From the NCBI GenBank assembly GCA_003220985.1, contig QHTY01000228.1:1-9875 (forward strand): a DNA stretch of 9,875 bases, in the 5' to 3' direction. Shown here in pieces: positions 1 to 7,081 of this stretch. Both the position numbers and the translations under genes were made by a program. How positions within the stretch are numbered: the stretch's first letter is position 1; every line of letters begins with the position of its first letter. Origin of the DNA: Gemmatimonadota bacterium (GTDB taxonomy: Bacteria > Gemmatimonadota > Gemmatimonadetes > Gemmatimonadales > GWC2-71-9). The notes under the pieces were generated by a model that made no database searches, was not told where the DNA came from, and saw nothing but the letters and a program-made list of their open reading frames with translations.

Positions 1-288
1 CCGGGAACGACCAGCAGCGCCACGCGACCGGTCTTGAGACGCAGGCGTGCAGTGGCGGTATCGAGCACGGCGGGCACCAGGCGAGGCGAGGCCGCGAGCG
101 CCGCGGCCACCGCGCTGTCACCGGCCCCCGCCACGACACCGACCTGCAACTTCCCCGGCCCGGTGTTGCGGAAGGCCAAGCCGAGCGCGAACGCGAGCAC
201 GATCGGAAAGCCGAAGACCCAGAACACCGCTTCCGGCTCGCGGTAGAACTCGCGCATGCGCGACAGCGCGAGCTGGTACATCGGGTGC

Positions 289-299
<11 letters not shown>
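1..299 (-). CDS. ABC-2 type transporter permease, N-terminal part (cut by window edge)
   Basis: This is the membrane subunit of an ABC exporter, and only its first ~99 residues are in the window. With the GTG at 299 the protein begins V-I-R-E-H-P-M-Y-Q-L-A-L-S-R-M-R-E-F, followed by an R-E-P-E-A-x-F-W motif and a hydrophobic first membrane helix at about residues 24-42. A polar stretch that would be extracytoplasmic follows. The arrangement of a short amphipathic R-E-F-x-R-E-P-E-A segment, then TM1, then a large outer domain is known from ABC-2 permeases paired with DrrA-like ATPases. The GTG overlaps the end of the ATPase gene by 11 bases. An ATG at 281 is the alternative start, but it would drop the R-E-H-P segment that I recall as conserved. 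Neither start has a strong Shine-Dalgarno. Pairing with the adjacent ATPase is inferred from the overlap. The substrate is unknown. Confidence 0.82.
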
Positions 300-1197
<898 letters not shown>

Positions 1198-1217
1198 CAG
1201 GGCGCGACAGTTGATCG

Positions 1218-1607
1218 CTACGATTGTGGGTTCTCTTTGTCTTTTTCTTTTTCGGGCCGCGCTTCGTGGGCCATCTTGAGCGCCTGATCGAGCTGGATCG
1301 TCATGCTATTCACGCCATCCGCCAGCGCGCGCACTTTCATGTTGATCCCCGTCCCGGCGCGGTTCGCGACCATCGCCAGTTGACCGGCTACGTCAGGCAG
1401 GGTGCCGAGATTCGCCGTGAGAGCACGCTGGCGCATGTGGGACAGATCGCGGGCGATGTTGCCGCAGATACCGTCGATGATTTTCGGCTTCGCGGCGCGG
1501 TTGGATTCGAGCTCCGCAATCAACTTCCTCACGTGATCCACGGTCCGCACGTACCCTTGCAGCTCCTCGATGCGGCGGATCTGATTCGCCGACTGCTTCT
1601 GCACCAC
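1218..1607 (-). CDS. small helical (coiled-coil-like) protein of unknown function, 129 aa
   Basis: I do not recognise this family. The start is GTG at 1607 (a second GTG follows at 1604), two bases after the phosphatase TAA, and it ends with TAG at 1220-1218. No signal peptide or membrane helix is visible. The protein looks almost entirely helical. Residues 8-36 are charged and heptad-like (R-R-I-E-E-L-Q, D-H-V-R-K-L-I-A-E-L-E). A middle part contains I-C-G-N-I-A-R-D-L-S-H-M-R-Q-R-A-L-T, a third helix covers about 88-113, and a lysine/glutamate-rich tail ends the protein. The frame stays open upstream into the phosphatase gene, but that part is an out-of-frame reading of a clear enzyme and is not coding. 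Tight spacing to both neighbours argues for co-translation. A role as a cytoplasmic partner of the exporter is only a guess. Confidence 0.75.
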   Translation of the reverse strand: MVQKQSANQIRRIEELQGYVRTVDHVRKLIAELESNRAAKPKIIDGICGNIARDLSHMRQRALTANLGTLPDVAGQLAMVANRAGTGINMKVRALADGVNSMTIQLDQALKMAHEARPEKEKDKENPQS

Positions 1608-1609
1608 GC

Positions 1610-3211
1610 TTACTGTCTCGGCGCGAAGGCGTCGGTCCGGGCGTGCCCGTCCACGAGCGAGAGCGGCGTCACCCCGAGCAACACGGCGAGTGTCGGCGCG
1701 ATGTCCACGGTGTTCATGCGCCCGGCGATCGATCCGCGTCGCACGCCGCGACCCCAGAAAATGATCGGCACATGGGCGTCGTCCTCCGACGGCTGCCCGT
1801 GCATCGCGATCGGAAGGTTCGGAATATCCCACACCGAGCCGCGCTGGAGCGTCACAGTGAGCACGACGCCGGCGTCGGGCGGGAGCTGGTGCATCCAGCG
1901 GCGGGCGACCGGATCGGACACCGTGTCGGCGCGCGACAGGTCTGCAGGCTTGATCACGCGCGCGACACCCTGCACGCGCACAATGCGCGCGGTGAGCGCA
2001 TCGAAGATGCTGTCCGTGTTGACGCCCAACGCCGCCAGCCGGCCGTTGTCGCGCAGGAACAGCATGCCAGTGTCGAACTCGAGCCACGCCCGCGCGGGTC
2101 CCGCCCCGCTCCCCCCGCTTTCCCCCGCACCCGCCACACGGTCGAGATCGCGATTCACCGCCGTGATCAGCGTGTCCAGCGCGACGCGATAGGCGGCGCC
2201 ACCCGTCTTCGCGCGCGTCCGCTCCGGGTATGATGTCACGCCGTGATCGGAGGTGAGCACGACGACAACATTGTCGCGCCCCACACGATCGGTGAGCCGC
2301 TTCAGGAACCAGCCGAGATAGCGATCGACGCGCAACACCTGATCATGGATCTCCCGCGAATCGGGGCCGAACGCGTGACCGATGGCGTCCGTCGTCGAGA
2401 GACTCACGGCGAGCAAGTCCGTGCCTTTGCGTCCGAGGCGCAGCGCTTCGAACCCCTCGAGGGCAAACAGCAGTGTCAGCGAATCCATGGCGGGCACGCC
2501 GGCCACGGCCGCGGCCGCGAGCACGCTGTCAGCGGGAAGCCGATGCGGGAAAACGACGTTCGTCCCGCCGTTTTCCCACACTTCGTTGTCCGTTTCCTTG
2601 TACGCGCTGTCGGGAAGCAAGAGCGTCCACGTCGTGTTCGCCGCCTTGAACGGCAACCGTCGGGAGTTGAACGCCTGTACCCACGACGGCAGCGTGTCAG
2701 CGTAGTAGCGGCTCGTGGTGAATAGGCCCGACTGGTACCAGAACACCTGCTGTTTCGACTGCCCGAGGGGCAGGATTGCGCCGCGGTCCTTGCGGCTCAC
2801 CGATAGGGCGCGCGCGCTCGGATCGGATGCCTTCAACCAATCGAACAGGGTGGTGCCGCGGAAGCGCCGCGGCGAGGCGCCGGGGCCGGTGGTGCCGACG
2901 AGCGGCGCGAGCGAGTCCAGCACGCCCTGTACGTTGCTGATGATACCGGTATGCGCGGGCCACATGCCGGAGAGGATCGTCGAATGCCCCGGTGCCGTTT
3001 CGGTGACGGCGTGATCCTGGTAGCCGTCGGTGAAGACCGCGCCTTCGTTGGCGAGCTGCGCCAATCCGCCCGTCAGTTGGCTCTTCCAGCGGGTCAAGTA
3101 GTCGGGTCGCAGTTGATCGACCGTGATCACCACGACCAGCTTTGGCCGCGGTGGCGCCGGCGCGGGGGCCAGCAGCCTCGCCAAAACAGCGAGAGAGACG
3201 GCGAGATTCAT
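1610..3211 (-). CDS. secreted PafA-type alkaline phosphatase family protein (phosphomonoesterase)
   Basis: This is an exported, probably periplasmic or surface-attached, metal-dependent phosphatase of the alkaline phosphatase / type I phosphodiesterase superfamily. Counting from a TTG at 3220 (536 aa), a hydrophobic Ala/Leu-rich signal segment at about 4-22 precedes the catalytic domain. The residues that define PafA-type monoesterases are all present: D35 in V-D-Q-L-R, nucleophile T75 in T-A-P-G-H, N96, K144 and R146 in K-D-R-G, D278 and H282, D325 and H326 in S-D-H-G, and H474 in M-H-G. The Lys/Arg pair is known in this family to favour phosphate monoesters over diesters. I prefer the ATG at 3211 (533 aa), because TTG at 3220 has no ribosome binding site. 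A Gly/Ser/Ala-rich insert lies at about 363-376. The gene sits 21 bases after the MFS gene and 2 bases before the helical protein gene. The natural substrate is unknown. Confidence 0.93.
   Translation of the reverse strand: MNLAVSLAVLARLLAPAPAPPRPKLVVVITVDQLRPDYLTRWKSQLTGGLAQLANEGAVFTDGYQDHAVTETAPGHSTILSGMWPAHTGIISNVQGVLDSLAPLVGTTGPGASPRRFRGTTLFDWLKASDPSARALSVSRKDRGAILPLGQSKQQVFWYQSGLFTTSRYYADTLPSWVQAFNSRRLPFKAANTTWTLLLPDSAYKETDNEVWENGGTNVVFPHRLPADSVLAAAAVAGVPAMDSLTLLFALEGFEALRLGRKGTDLLAVSLSTTDAIGHAFGPDSREIHDQVLRVDRYLGWFLKRLTDRVGRDNVVVVLTSDHGVTSYPERTRAKTGGAAYRVALDTLITAVNRDLDRVAGAGESGGSGAGPARAWLEFDTGMLFLRDNGRLAALGVNTDSIFDALTARIVRVQGVARVIKPADLSRADTVSDPVARRWMHQLPPDAGVVLTVTLQRGSVWDIPNLPIAMHGQPSEDDAHVPIIFWGRGVRRGSIAGRMNTVDIAPTLAVLLGVTPLSLVDGHARTDAFAPRQ
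2100..2132 (-). other. G-quadruplex-prone tract inside the phosphatase gene
   Basis: On the coding (minus) strand five runs of three to six G occur within 33 bases, separated by loops of 3, 5, 3 and 1 bases. This fits the usual four-run G4 pattern. The tract encodes the Gly/Ser/Ala-rich insert around residues 363-376, so the repeat may simply reflect linker codons at high GC. Confidence 0.5.
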
Positions 3212-3232
3212 AAGCCCCAAAGGTAGCAGCGC

Positions 3233-4459
3233 TTAGGTGCTCACCGCCACCTGTGGCGGCCGATCCTGTTCAGGAATGCGGAGCGTCAAATACGCAACGA
3301 CAACGATGATTGCCGCCGAGATGAAAAACGGGATGTGCTGGCCGAGCGATTGGTACGCGCCACCTGCATAGACCGGACCGACAATCGCCGCCAGACCACG
3401 GTAGGTCTGCTGCACCCCGAGCGTCAGGCCGATCTCATCGTGATGGGCGCGATGGCTGACGAGCGCCGAGTTCGCGGGGAAGAGCAGCGCGGTGCCGAGC
3501 GGCAAGAGGATCTGCGCGCACACGAACAGCGTCAGCGTAGGTGCGAGGGGTACCAGAATGAATCCCGCGAGCAGCAGCAGCGTCCCGACCTGCATCGTCC
3601 GGACTTCGCCAAGCTTGGCGTTGAACCAGCCCACGGGCGCCGTGCGCATCAACACGCCGACCGCGCCGAACACCATAAAGAAGAAGCCGATTTGGTCAGC
3701 CGTAATCGCGAAACGGTCGTGCAAATAGAGTGAAAAGATCGGGGGTAGCGCGTTGAAGGCGAGCATCGCGAGCGCGTAAATCCAGATCAGCAGCGAGATC
3801 GGCCGCGTTGGATCCGCGACGACGCGCACCGCCGGCTGCACGATGTTGCGGACCGCGTCACCCAATGTGACCGAGGGCCGCGGACCCTCCCTGCCGGTAC
3901 GCGTCACTCCCGCCTGCGACCACCGCGACTCCGGGAGCCACTTCCACGCGAAGGCGACGTTGACCAGGACGAGGGCGCTCGCGAACAACCCCGGCGCTGC
4001 TTCGCCGAAGCGGTGCATGAACGATCCGATCGCGGGACCGATGATCACGCCCGCACTCGTCGCCGCGGACAGCCACCCCAGGGCCTTGGCGCGCTCGCGG
4101 GGCAGCATCGCGTCCGCGACGTACGCCTGCACGACACCGGTCGTACCGCCGCCGAGCCCCTGCACGAATCGTGACACGAAGAGGAGCCACACGGTGTGGG
4201 CGAACCCGAACACGACGTAGGCGAACGCGGACGCGCCGAGGCCCACGAGCAGCGCCGGTCGCCGGCCATAGCGATCGGAGACGTACCCCCAAACCGGCGA
4301 CGCGACGAGTTGCGCCACCGGGAAGGACGCCGCGAGGAGACCGACGACCGTCGCGGACGCGCCGAGGTTATTCGCATACAGCGGCAGCAGGGGCCAGATG
4401 ATCATCAGCCCCATCATGTCGACGAACGCGACGGCCATGAGGACGGACAGACGCTTCAT
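3233..4459 (-). CDS. MFS transporter, DHA1/TetA-like drug:H+ antiporter type
   Basis: This is an inner-membrane major facilitator of 408 aa, the usual size for a 12-helix member. Motif A is clear in the loop between helices 2 and 3 (G-Y-V-S-D-R-Y-G-R-R, residues 58-67). The helix 4 arginine motif is R-F-V-Q-G-L-G-G-G (97-105), and the helix 5 antiporter motif C is G-W-L-S-A-A-T-S-A-G-V-I-I-G-P-A-I-G (128-145). Motif C is known to mark proton-coupled efflux systems such as TetA and other DHA1 carriers, so export of a small molecule is the likely role. The substrate cannot be read from the sequence. A mid-protein cytoplasmic loop near 180-205 separates the two six-helix halves. The ATG start lies 15 bases after the stop of the upstream beta-repeat gene, which implies co-transcription. 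No strong Shine-Dalgarno is visible. Confidence 0.93.
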   Translation of the reverse strand: MKRLSVLMAVAFVDMMGLMIIWPLLPLYANNLGASATVVGLLAASFPVAQLVASPVWGYVSDRYGRRPALLVGLGASAFAYVVFGFAHTVWLLFVSRFVQGLGGGTTGVVQAYVADAMLPRERAKALGWLSAATSAGVIIGPAIGSFMHRFGEAAPGLFASALVLVNVAFAWKWLPESRWSQAGVTRTGREGPRPSVTLGDAVRNIVQPAVRVVADPTRPISLLIWIYALAMLAFNALPPIFSLYLHDRFAITADQIGFFFMVFGAVGVLMRTAPVGWFNAKLGEVRTMQVGTLLLLAGFILVPLAPTLTLFVCAQILLPLGTALLFPANSALVSHRAHHDEIGLTLGVQQTYRGLAAIVGPVYAGGAYQSLGQHIPFFISAAIIVVVAYLTLRIPEQDRPPQVAVST

Positions 4460-4474
4460 CGAGTGGTCCGGCCT

Positions 4475-5215
4475 CTACCCGCCATTCGGGAACCGTTGCA
4501 TCACCTTCCCGTTCTCATCCAGAAACTCCAACCGCGGCGTGCCCGTCGAATCCACCGTCATCCGAATACGGTCGCGTCCCTGGGGATCCTTGAGCCTGAG
4601 CACCGCCGCCCGATCCATCTCTCGACCCAGGTAGACCCGCTCCGCGGACAACGGGACGCCGTTGCGGGGCCCGCGCCACTTCTCCAGCGCCGCAGTCTTG
4701 GCCGGCCCGTCTGGCAGCTTCATGATGGAATCGCGCTCCCGCACCAGATCAAAGATGTTGACGTTTGCCCGTTCCGCGAACGAGAGCCCGACCCTGCGCT
4801 GCCCGTTGTTGTCGGTGTAGTTCAGGACCATGATCTGATCCTGATCGAACTGATCGAACGAGAGATGATGGCTCGCGGTGAAGGTCCCGTCGGGCGTGCG
4901 GCTCCCGCCGAAGGTGAGGCCTCCGTTCTCGGTACCCTCGTCGTTGAAGAAGATGATCCCCGGCCGACCGCCGCCCGCATAACCGAACGGTTGTCCTTTG
5001 TAAATGGGTCCGATCGAGCGGGGGCGGTTGGATATCACCATTCGGAGCTTTCCGTCCGGTTCCACCACATTGATTCGCTCCACATCCATCTCCGTGAAGC
5101 GGGCCTTCTGGGTCTCCTGCCGGAAAGCTGCCAACGTGACCACGATCAGTAACGGCGTGCTGATTCCCGCGTGCACGCGCAGCCACGTGAGCTCGCGGCG
5201 AATGGAACGGTCCAT
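4475..5215 (-). CDS. membrane-anchored D-x-x-G-K repeat protein of unknown function, 246 aa
   Basis: No enzyme motif is recognised. I chose the ATG at 5215 because GAGGAG (5224-5229) lies eight bases upstream; an in-frame start at 5257 would add 14 residues without support. One hydrophobic helix at about 16-30, preceded by an Arg-rich segment, suggests an inner-membrane anchor with the rest outside the cytoplasm. The remainder is beta-rich and built around recurring turns of the form D/N-x-x-G followed by alternating hydrophobic residues: E-P-D-G-K-L-R-M (52-59), N-D-E-G (91-94), T-D-N-N-G-Q-R-R (134-141), D-P-Q-G-R-D-R-I (210-217) and D-E-N-G-K-V (233-238). From memory, similar proteins beginning F-T-E-(I/M)-D-V-E-R-I-N-V-V-E-P-D-G occur in Gemmatimonadota and Acidobacteriota as hypothetical proteins. 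It is the first gene of the minus-strand run, so the promoter should lie just upstream. Confidence 0.85.
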   Translation of the reverse strand: MDRSIRRELTWLRVHAGISTPLLIVVTLAAFRQETQKARFTEMDVERINVVEPDGKLRMVISNRPRSIGPIYKGQPFGYAGGGRPGIIFFNDEGTENGGLTFGGSRTPDGTFTASHHLSFDQFDQDQIMVLNYTDNNGQRRVGLSFAERANVNIFDLVRERDSIMKLPDGPAKTAALEKWRGPRNGVPLSAERVYLGREMDRAAVLRLKDPQGRDRIRMTVDSTGTPRLEFLDENGKVMQRFPNGG

Positions 5216-5262
5216 GGCCTGGTCTCCTCGAGGGTCCGCTTCTAATGTTCTTGCCACTTCTC
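5216..5262. promoter_or_regulatory. divergent intergenic region, likely promoters for both flanking units
   Basis: These 47 bases separate the minus-strand six-gene run from the plus-strand small-protein/symporter unit, so promoters for both directions must lie here or reach into the flanking starts. It is the only AT-richer patch nearby (about 5240-5256). I could not assign a confident -35/-10 pair or operator on either strand. The call rests on gene layout. Confidence 0.35.
5224..5229 (-). promoter_or_regulatory. ribosome binding site GAGGAG deciding the start at 5215
   Basis: On the minus strand GAGGAG sits eight bases before the ATG at 5215, an ideal Shine-Dalgarno position. It favours this start over the in-frame upstream one at 5257. 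Confidence 0.7.
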
Positions 5263-5388
5263 ATGCCCGACACCCCGTCCCCCGGCCTCGGCTCGCAACT
5301 CTTCCGCCGCACGCTGCTTCGCGTGCTCGCGGTGCAGGTGGCGACGCTGCTACTCCTGTCGCTGCTCCAAGCCCACTACACGCGATGA
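5263..5388 (+). CDS. 41-aa putative single-pass membrane protein upstream of the symporter
   Basis: An ATG at 5263 opens a 41-codon frame ending in TGA at 5386-5388. The product has a short polar N-terminus rich in Pro and Gly (residues 1-12), two arginines (15-16), and then a hydrophobic stretch at about 18-36 (L-L-R-V-L-A-V-Q-V-A-T-L-L-L-L-S-L-L), ending A-H-Y-T-R. That is the layout of a small single-pass membrane protein. About 88% of codons end in G or C (36 of 41), matching real genes here. The stop is ten bases before the GTG that opens the symporter TM1 frame, so the two would be co-translated. There is no clear Shine-Dalgarno before the ATG. Small membrane proteins next to sodium:solute symporters are known as accessory subunits in other groups, but I cannot assign this one to such a family. 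Confidence 0.5.
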   Translation: MPDTPSPGLGSQLFRRTLLRVLAVQVATLLLLSLLQAHYTR

Positions 5389-5398
5389 TCGCCACGTC

Positions 5399-5486
5399 GT
5401 GCGCCCGCTAGACTGGGTCATTATCGCCGTCTACCTGGCGTACGTGCTGGTGGACGGCGTGCGGCGAGCCAAGGGCACGCCGGAGC
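5399..5486 (+). pseudogene. symporter N-terminal fragment (TM1) in a different frame from the rest
   Basis: From the GTG at 5399 the frame reads M-R-P-L-D-W-V-I-I-A-V-Y-L-A-Y-V-L-V-D-G-V-R-R-A-K-G-T. This is a textbook first helix and first cytoplasmic turn of a sodium:solute symporter (SSS) protein. After about 5480 this frame stops making sense, while the +1-shifted frame gives R-S-L-P-W-W-A-V-G-L-S. In SSS proteins the segment between these two parts normally carries about ten residues ending in an L-A-G/N-R-S-type motif. Most of that is missing here. The sequence therefore shows a short deletion that also shifts the frame, not a single inserted or lost base. Either the gene is broken or the assembly lost about 30 bases. 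Confidence 0.75.
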
Positions 5487-5501
5487 CTCCCGTGGTGGGC
5501 G

Positions 5502-7049
5502 GTGGGCCTGTCAGTCATGGCCACCCAGCTCTCCGCCATCACCCTGATCGGCACCACCGGACAGGGGGCGACCGACGGCCTGCGCTTCGTGCAGTTCTAC
5601 TTCGGCCTCCCGCTGGCCATGGTGATCCTGGGAGTGACACTGGTCCCGTTCCTCCACGGGGCGAGAGTGTTCACCGCGTACGAGTACCTGGAGCGCCGGT
5701 TCGACGCCCGCACGCGCTCGCTGACGAGCTTCCTCTTTCTGGTGGCGCGCGGAATGTCCTGCGGCACCATCATCGCCGCCCCAGCCGTGGTGTTCTCCGC
5801 CATCTTCGGATGGAGCCTGTTGTGGTCGGTGGCCCTGCTGGGCATTCCGACCGTTACCTACACCATGATTGGGGGGGTGCAGGCCGTCACGTGGGTCGAC
5901 GTGAAGCAGATGGGGCTCATCGTCTTTGCCGTGATCGCAGTGATCGTGACTCTCCTGGTGCAGCTGCCGCTCGCACCCGACCACGCGCTGGCCCTGGCGG
6001 GCGCCGCGGGCAAGCTCCGCGCCTTCGACTTCTCGTTCGACGTCACGAACGACTTTACCTTCTGGTCCGGGCTGATCGGCGGCACGTTCCTCATGCTGTC
6101 GTATTTCGGGACCGACCAGAGCCAGGTGCAGCGCTACATGACCGCCAAGTCGGTCGACCACGCGCGGAGCTCGCTCTTGATCAGCGCGTACTGGAAGATT
6201 CCACTCCAGGCGCTCGTGCTCCTCATAGGCGTCCTGGTGTTCGTCTTCTTCGTCTTCCAAAGGCCACCGCTGCTGTTCAACCCTGCGCAAGAGCGAGCCA
6301 TTCGCGCGTCGCAGCCCGCGGTGTACGGAGCGCTCGAGGAGCGGTACGGCACCGCGCTCCAAGCTCGCGAGAGCGCGGCGCGCGCCCTGGCGGCTGCGCG
6401 CGGCCGCGGAGACCGCGAGGCGTCGGCCATCTCGTTGGAGCTGTTCAAAGCTCGCGACGCCGACGTTGGCGCGCTGCGAGACGAGGCGCTCGGGTTGGCC
6501 CGCCGCGTGACCGGGAAGACCGCACGCGACGTGAACTTCATCATTCCGTGGTTCGTGCTGCATTATTTGCCGATCGGTCTCGCCGGAATCTTCGTCGCCG
6601 CGGTCCTGGCCGCCGCGATGTCCGCGGTCTCCGGCGAGCTGAATGCGCTGGCGACGGTCACCGTGATCGACTTCTACCGGCGTTGGGTCCGGCCCGAAGC
6701 CCCTGACGCGCACTATCTCCTGGTCTCGAAGGCCGCGACTGGAGTCTGGGGCGTGTTCGCCTGCGTGGTGGCCACGTTCGCAGCGACGCTTGGCTCGTTG
6801 ATCGTGGTGGTCAACCGCTTCGGGTCGTTCTTTTATGGCTCCATCCTCGGCGTCTTTCTCCTTGCCATGATCCCGCGGGCACGGGCGACCGGAGCATTCG
6901 TCGGCCTGATCGCCGGGATGGCGGCCGTGGGCGCCGTGAACTTCGGGGCGCCCTCGGTCTCGTGGCTGTGGCACAACGTGATCGGAGCGGTTACGGTCGT
7001 GGCCGTCGGCTTGGCTCTGAGCGCGCTTCAGACGTCACCCCGGGAATGA
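5502..7049 (+). CDS. sodium:solute symporter (SSS family), main open frame lacking TM1
   Basis: This is an inner-membrane Na+-coupled solute carrier, 515 aa from GTG at 5502. Homology actually begins at about 5484 in this frame (S-L-P-W-W before the GTG). Helix 2 carries S-V-M-A-T-Q-L-S-A-I-T-L-I-G-T-T-G-Q-G (4-22). Further SSS hallmarks are Y-E-Y-L-E-R-R-F (60-67), the G-G-V-Q-A-V-T-W-x-D-V-K-Q segment (124-136), Y-F-G-T-D-Q-S-Q-V-Q-R (201-211), and the Na2-site helix A-A-A-M-S-A-V-S-G-E-L-N-A (370-382) followed by D-F-Y-R-R. Residues about 254-345 form a long, charged, Ala/Arg/Glu-rich helical loop between membrane helices. As annotated the protein lacks TM1, which lies in another frame upstream. 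Without TM1 it is probably inactive unless the frame break is an assembly artefact. The substrate is not predictable. Confidence 0.88.
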   Translation: MGLSVMATQLSAITLIGTTGQGATDGLRFVQFYFGLPLAMVILGVTLVPFLHGARVFTAYEYLERRFDARTRSLTSFLFLVARGMSCGTIIAAPAVVFSAIFGWSLLWSVALLGIPTVTYTMIGGVQAVTWVDVKQMGLIVFAVIAVIVTLLVQLPLAPDHALALAGAAGKLRAFDFSFDVTNDFTFWSGLIGGTFLMLSYFGTDQSQVQRYMTAKSVDHARSSLLISAYWKIPLQALVLLIGVLVFVFFVFQRPPLLFNPAQERAIRASQPAVYGALEERYGTALQARESAARALAAARGRGDREASAISLELFKARDADVGALRDEALGLARRVTGKTARDVNFIIPWFVLHYLPIGLAGIFVAAVLAAAMSAVSGELNALATVTVIDFYRRWVRPEAPDAHYLLVSKAATGVWGVFACVVATFAATLGSLIVVVNRFGSFFYGSILGVFLLAMIPRARATGAFVGLIAGMAAVGAVNFGAPSVSWLWHNVIGAVTVVAVGLALSALQTSPRE

Positions 7050-7081
7050 CGTGCGTGGTGCGTGGTAATCGGAGCACAGTC

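Noticed and set aside
1608..2087. Upstream extension of the 129-aa gene to about 289 aa
   Set aside because: The extra part is an out-of-frame reading of the phosphatase gene with Arg/Ala/His-rich nonsense composition. The GTG at 1607 right after the phosphatase stop is the natural start.
4196..5152. 318-codon plus-strand frame opposite the MFS and beta-repeat genes
   Set aside because: It crosses two genuine minus-strand genes and their junction and has no recognisable domain.
5226..5233. CCTCGAGG palindrome in the divergent intergenic region as an operator
   Set aside because: Eight bases is too short to separate from chance at this GC content, and it overlaps the Shine-Dalgarno of the 5215 gene.
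5234..5262. Sigma-54-like TGGCA element on the minus strand
   Set aside because: The TGGCA is present, but no TTGC box follows at the required spacing.
5478..5486. Programmed ribosomal frameshift joining the two symporter frames
   Set aside because: There is no slippery heptamer, and about ten conserved residues are missing rather than merely out of frame, so a deletion explains it better.
5511..6974. 487-codon open frame on the minus strand opposite the symporter
   Set aside because: Its composition (Arg, His, Glu, Gly) is that of an antisense shadow, and the plus-strand frame has clear SSS motifs.
7050..7081. Possible bidirectional terminator between the convergent symporter and deacetylase genes
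   Set aside because: Only a four-base GTGC/GCAC stem with a 12-base loop is visible, with no U tract. That is too weak to call.
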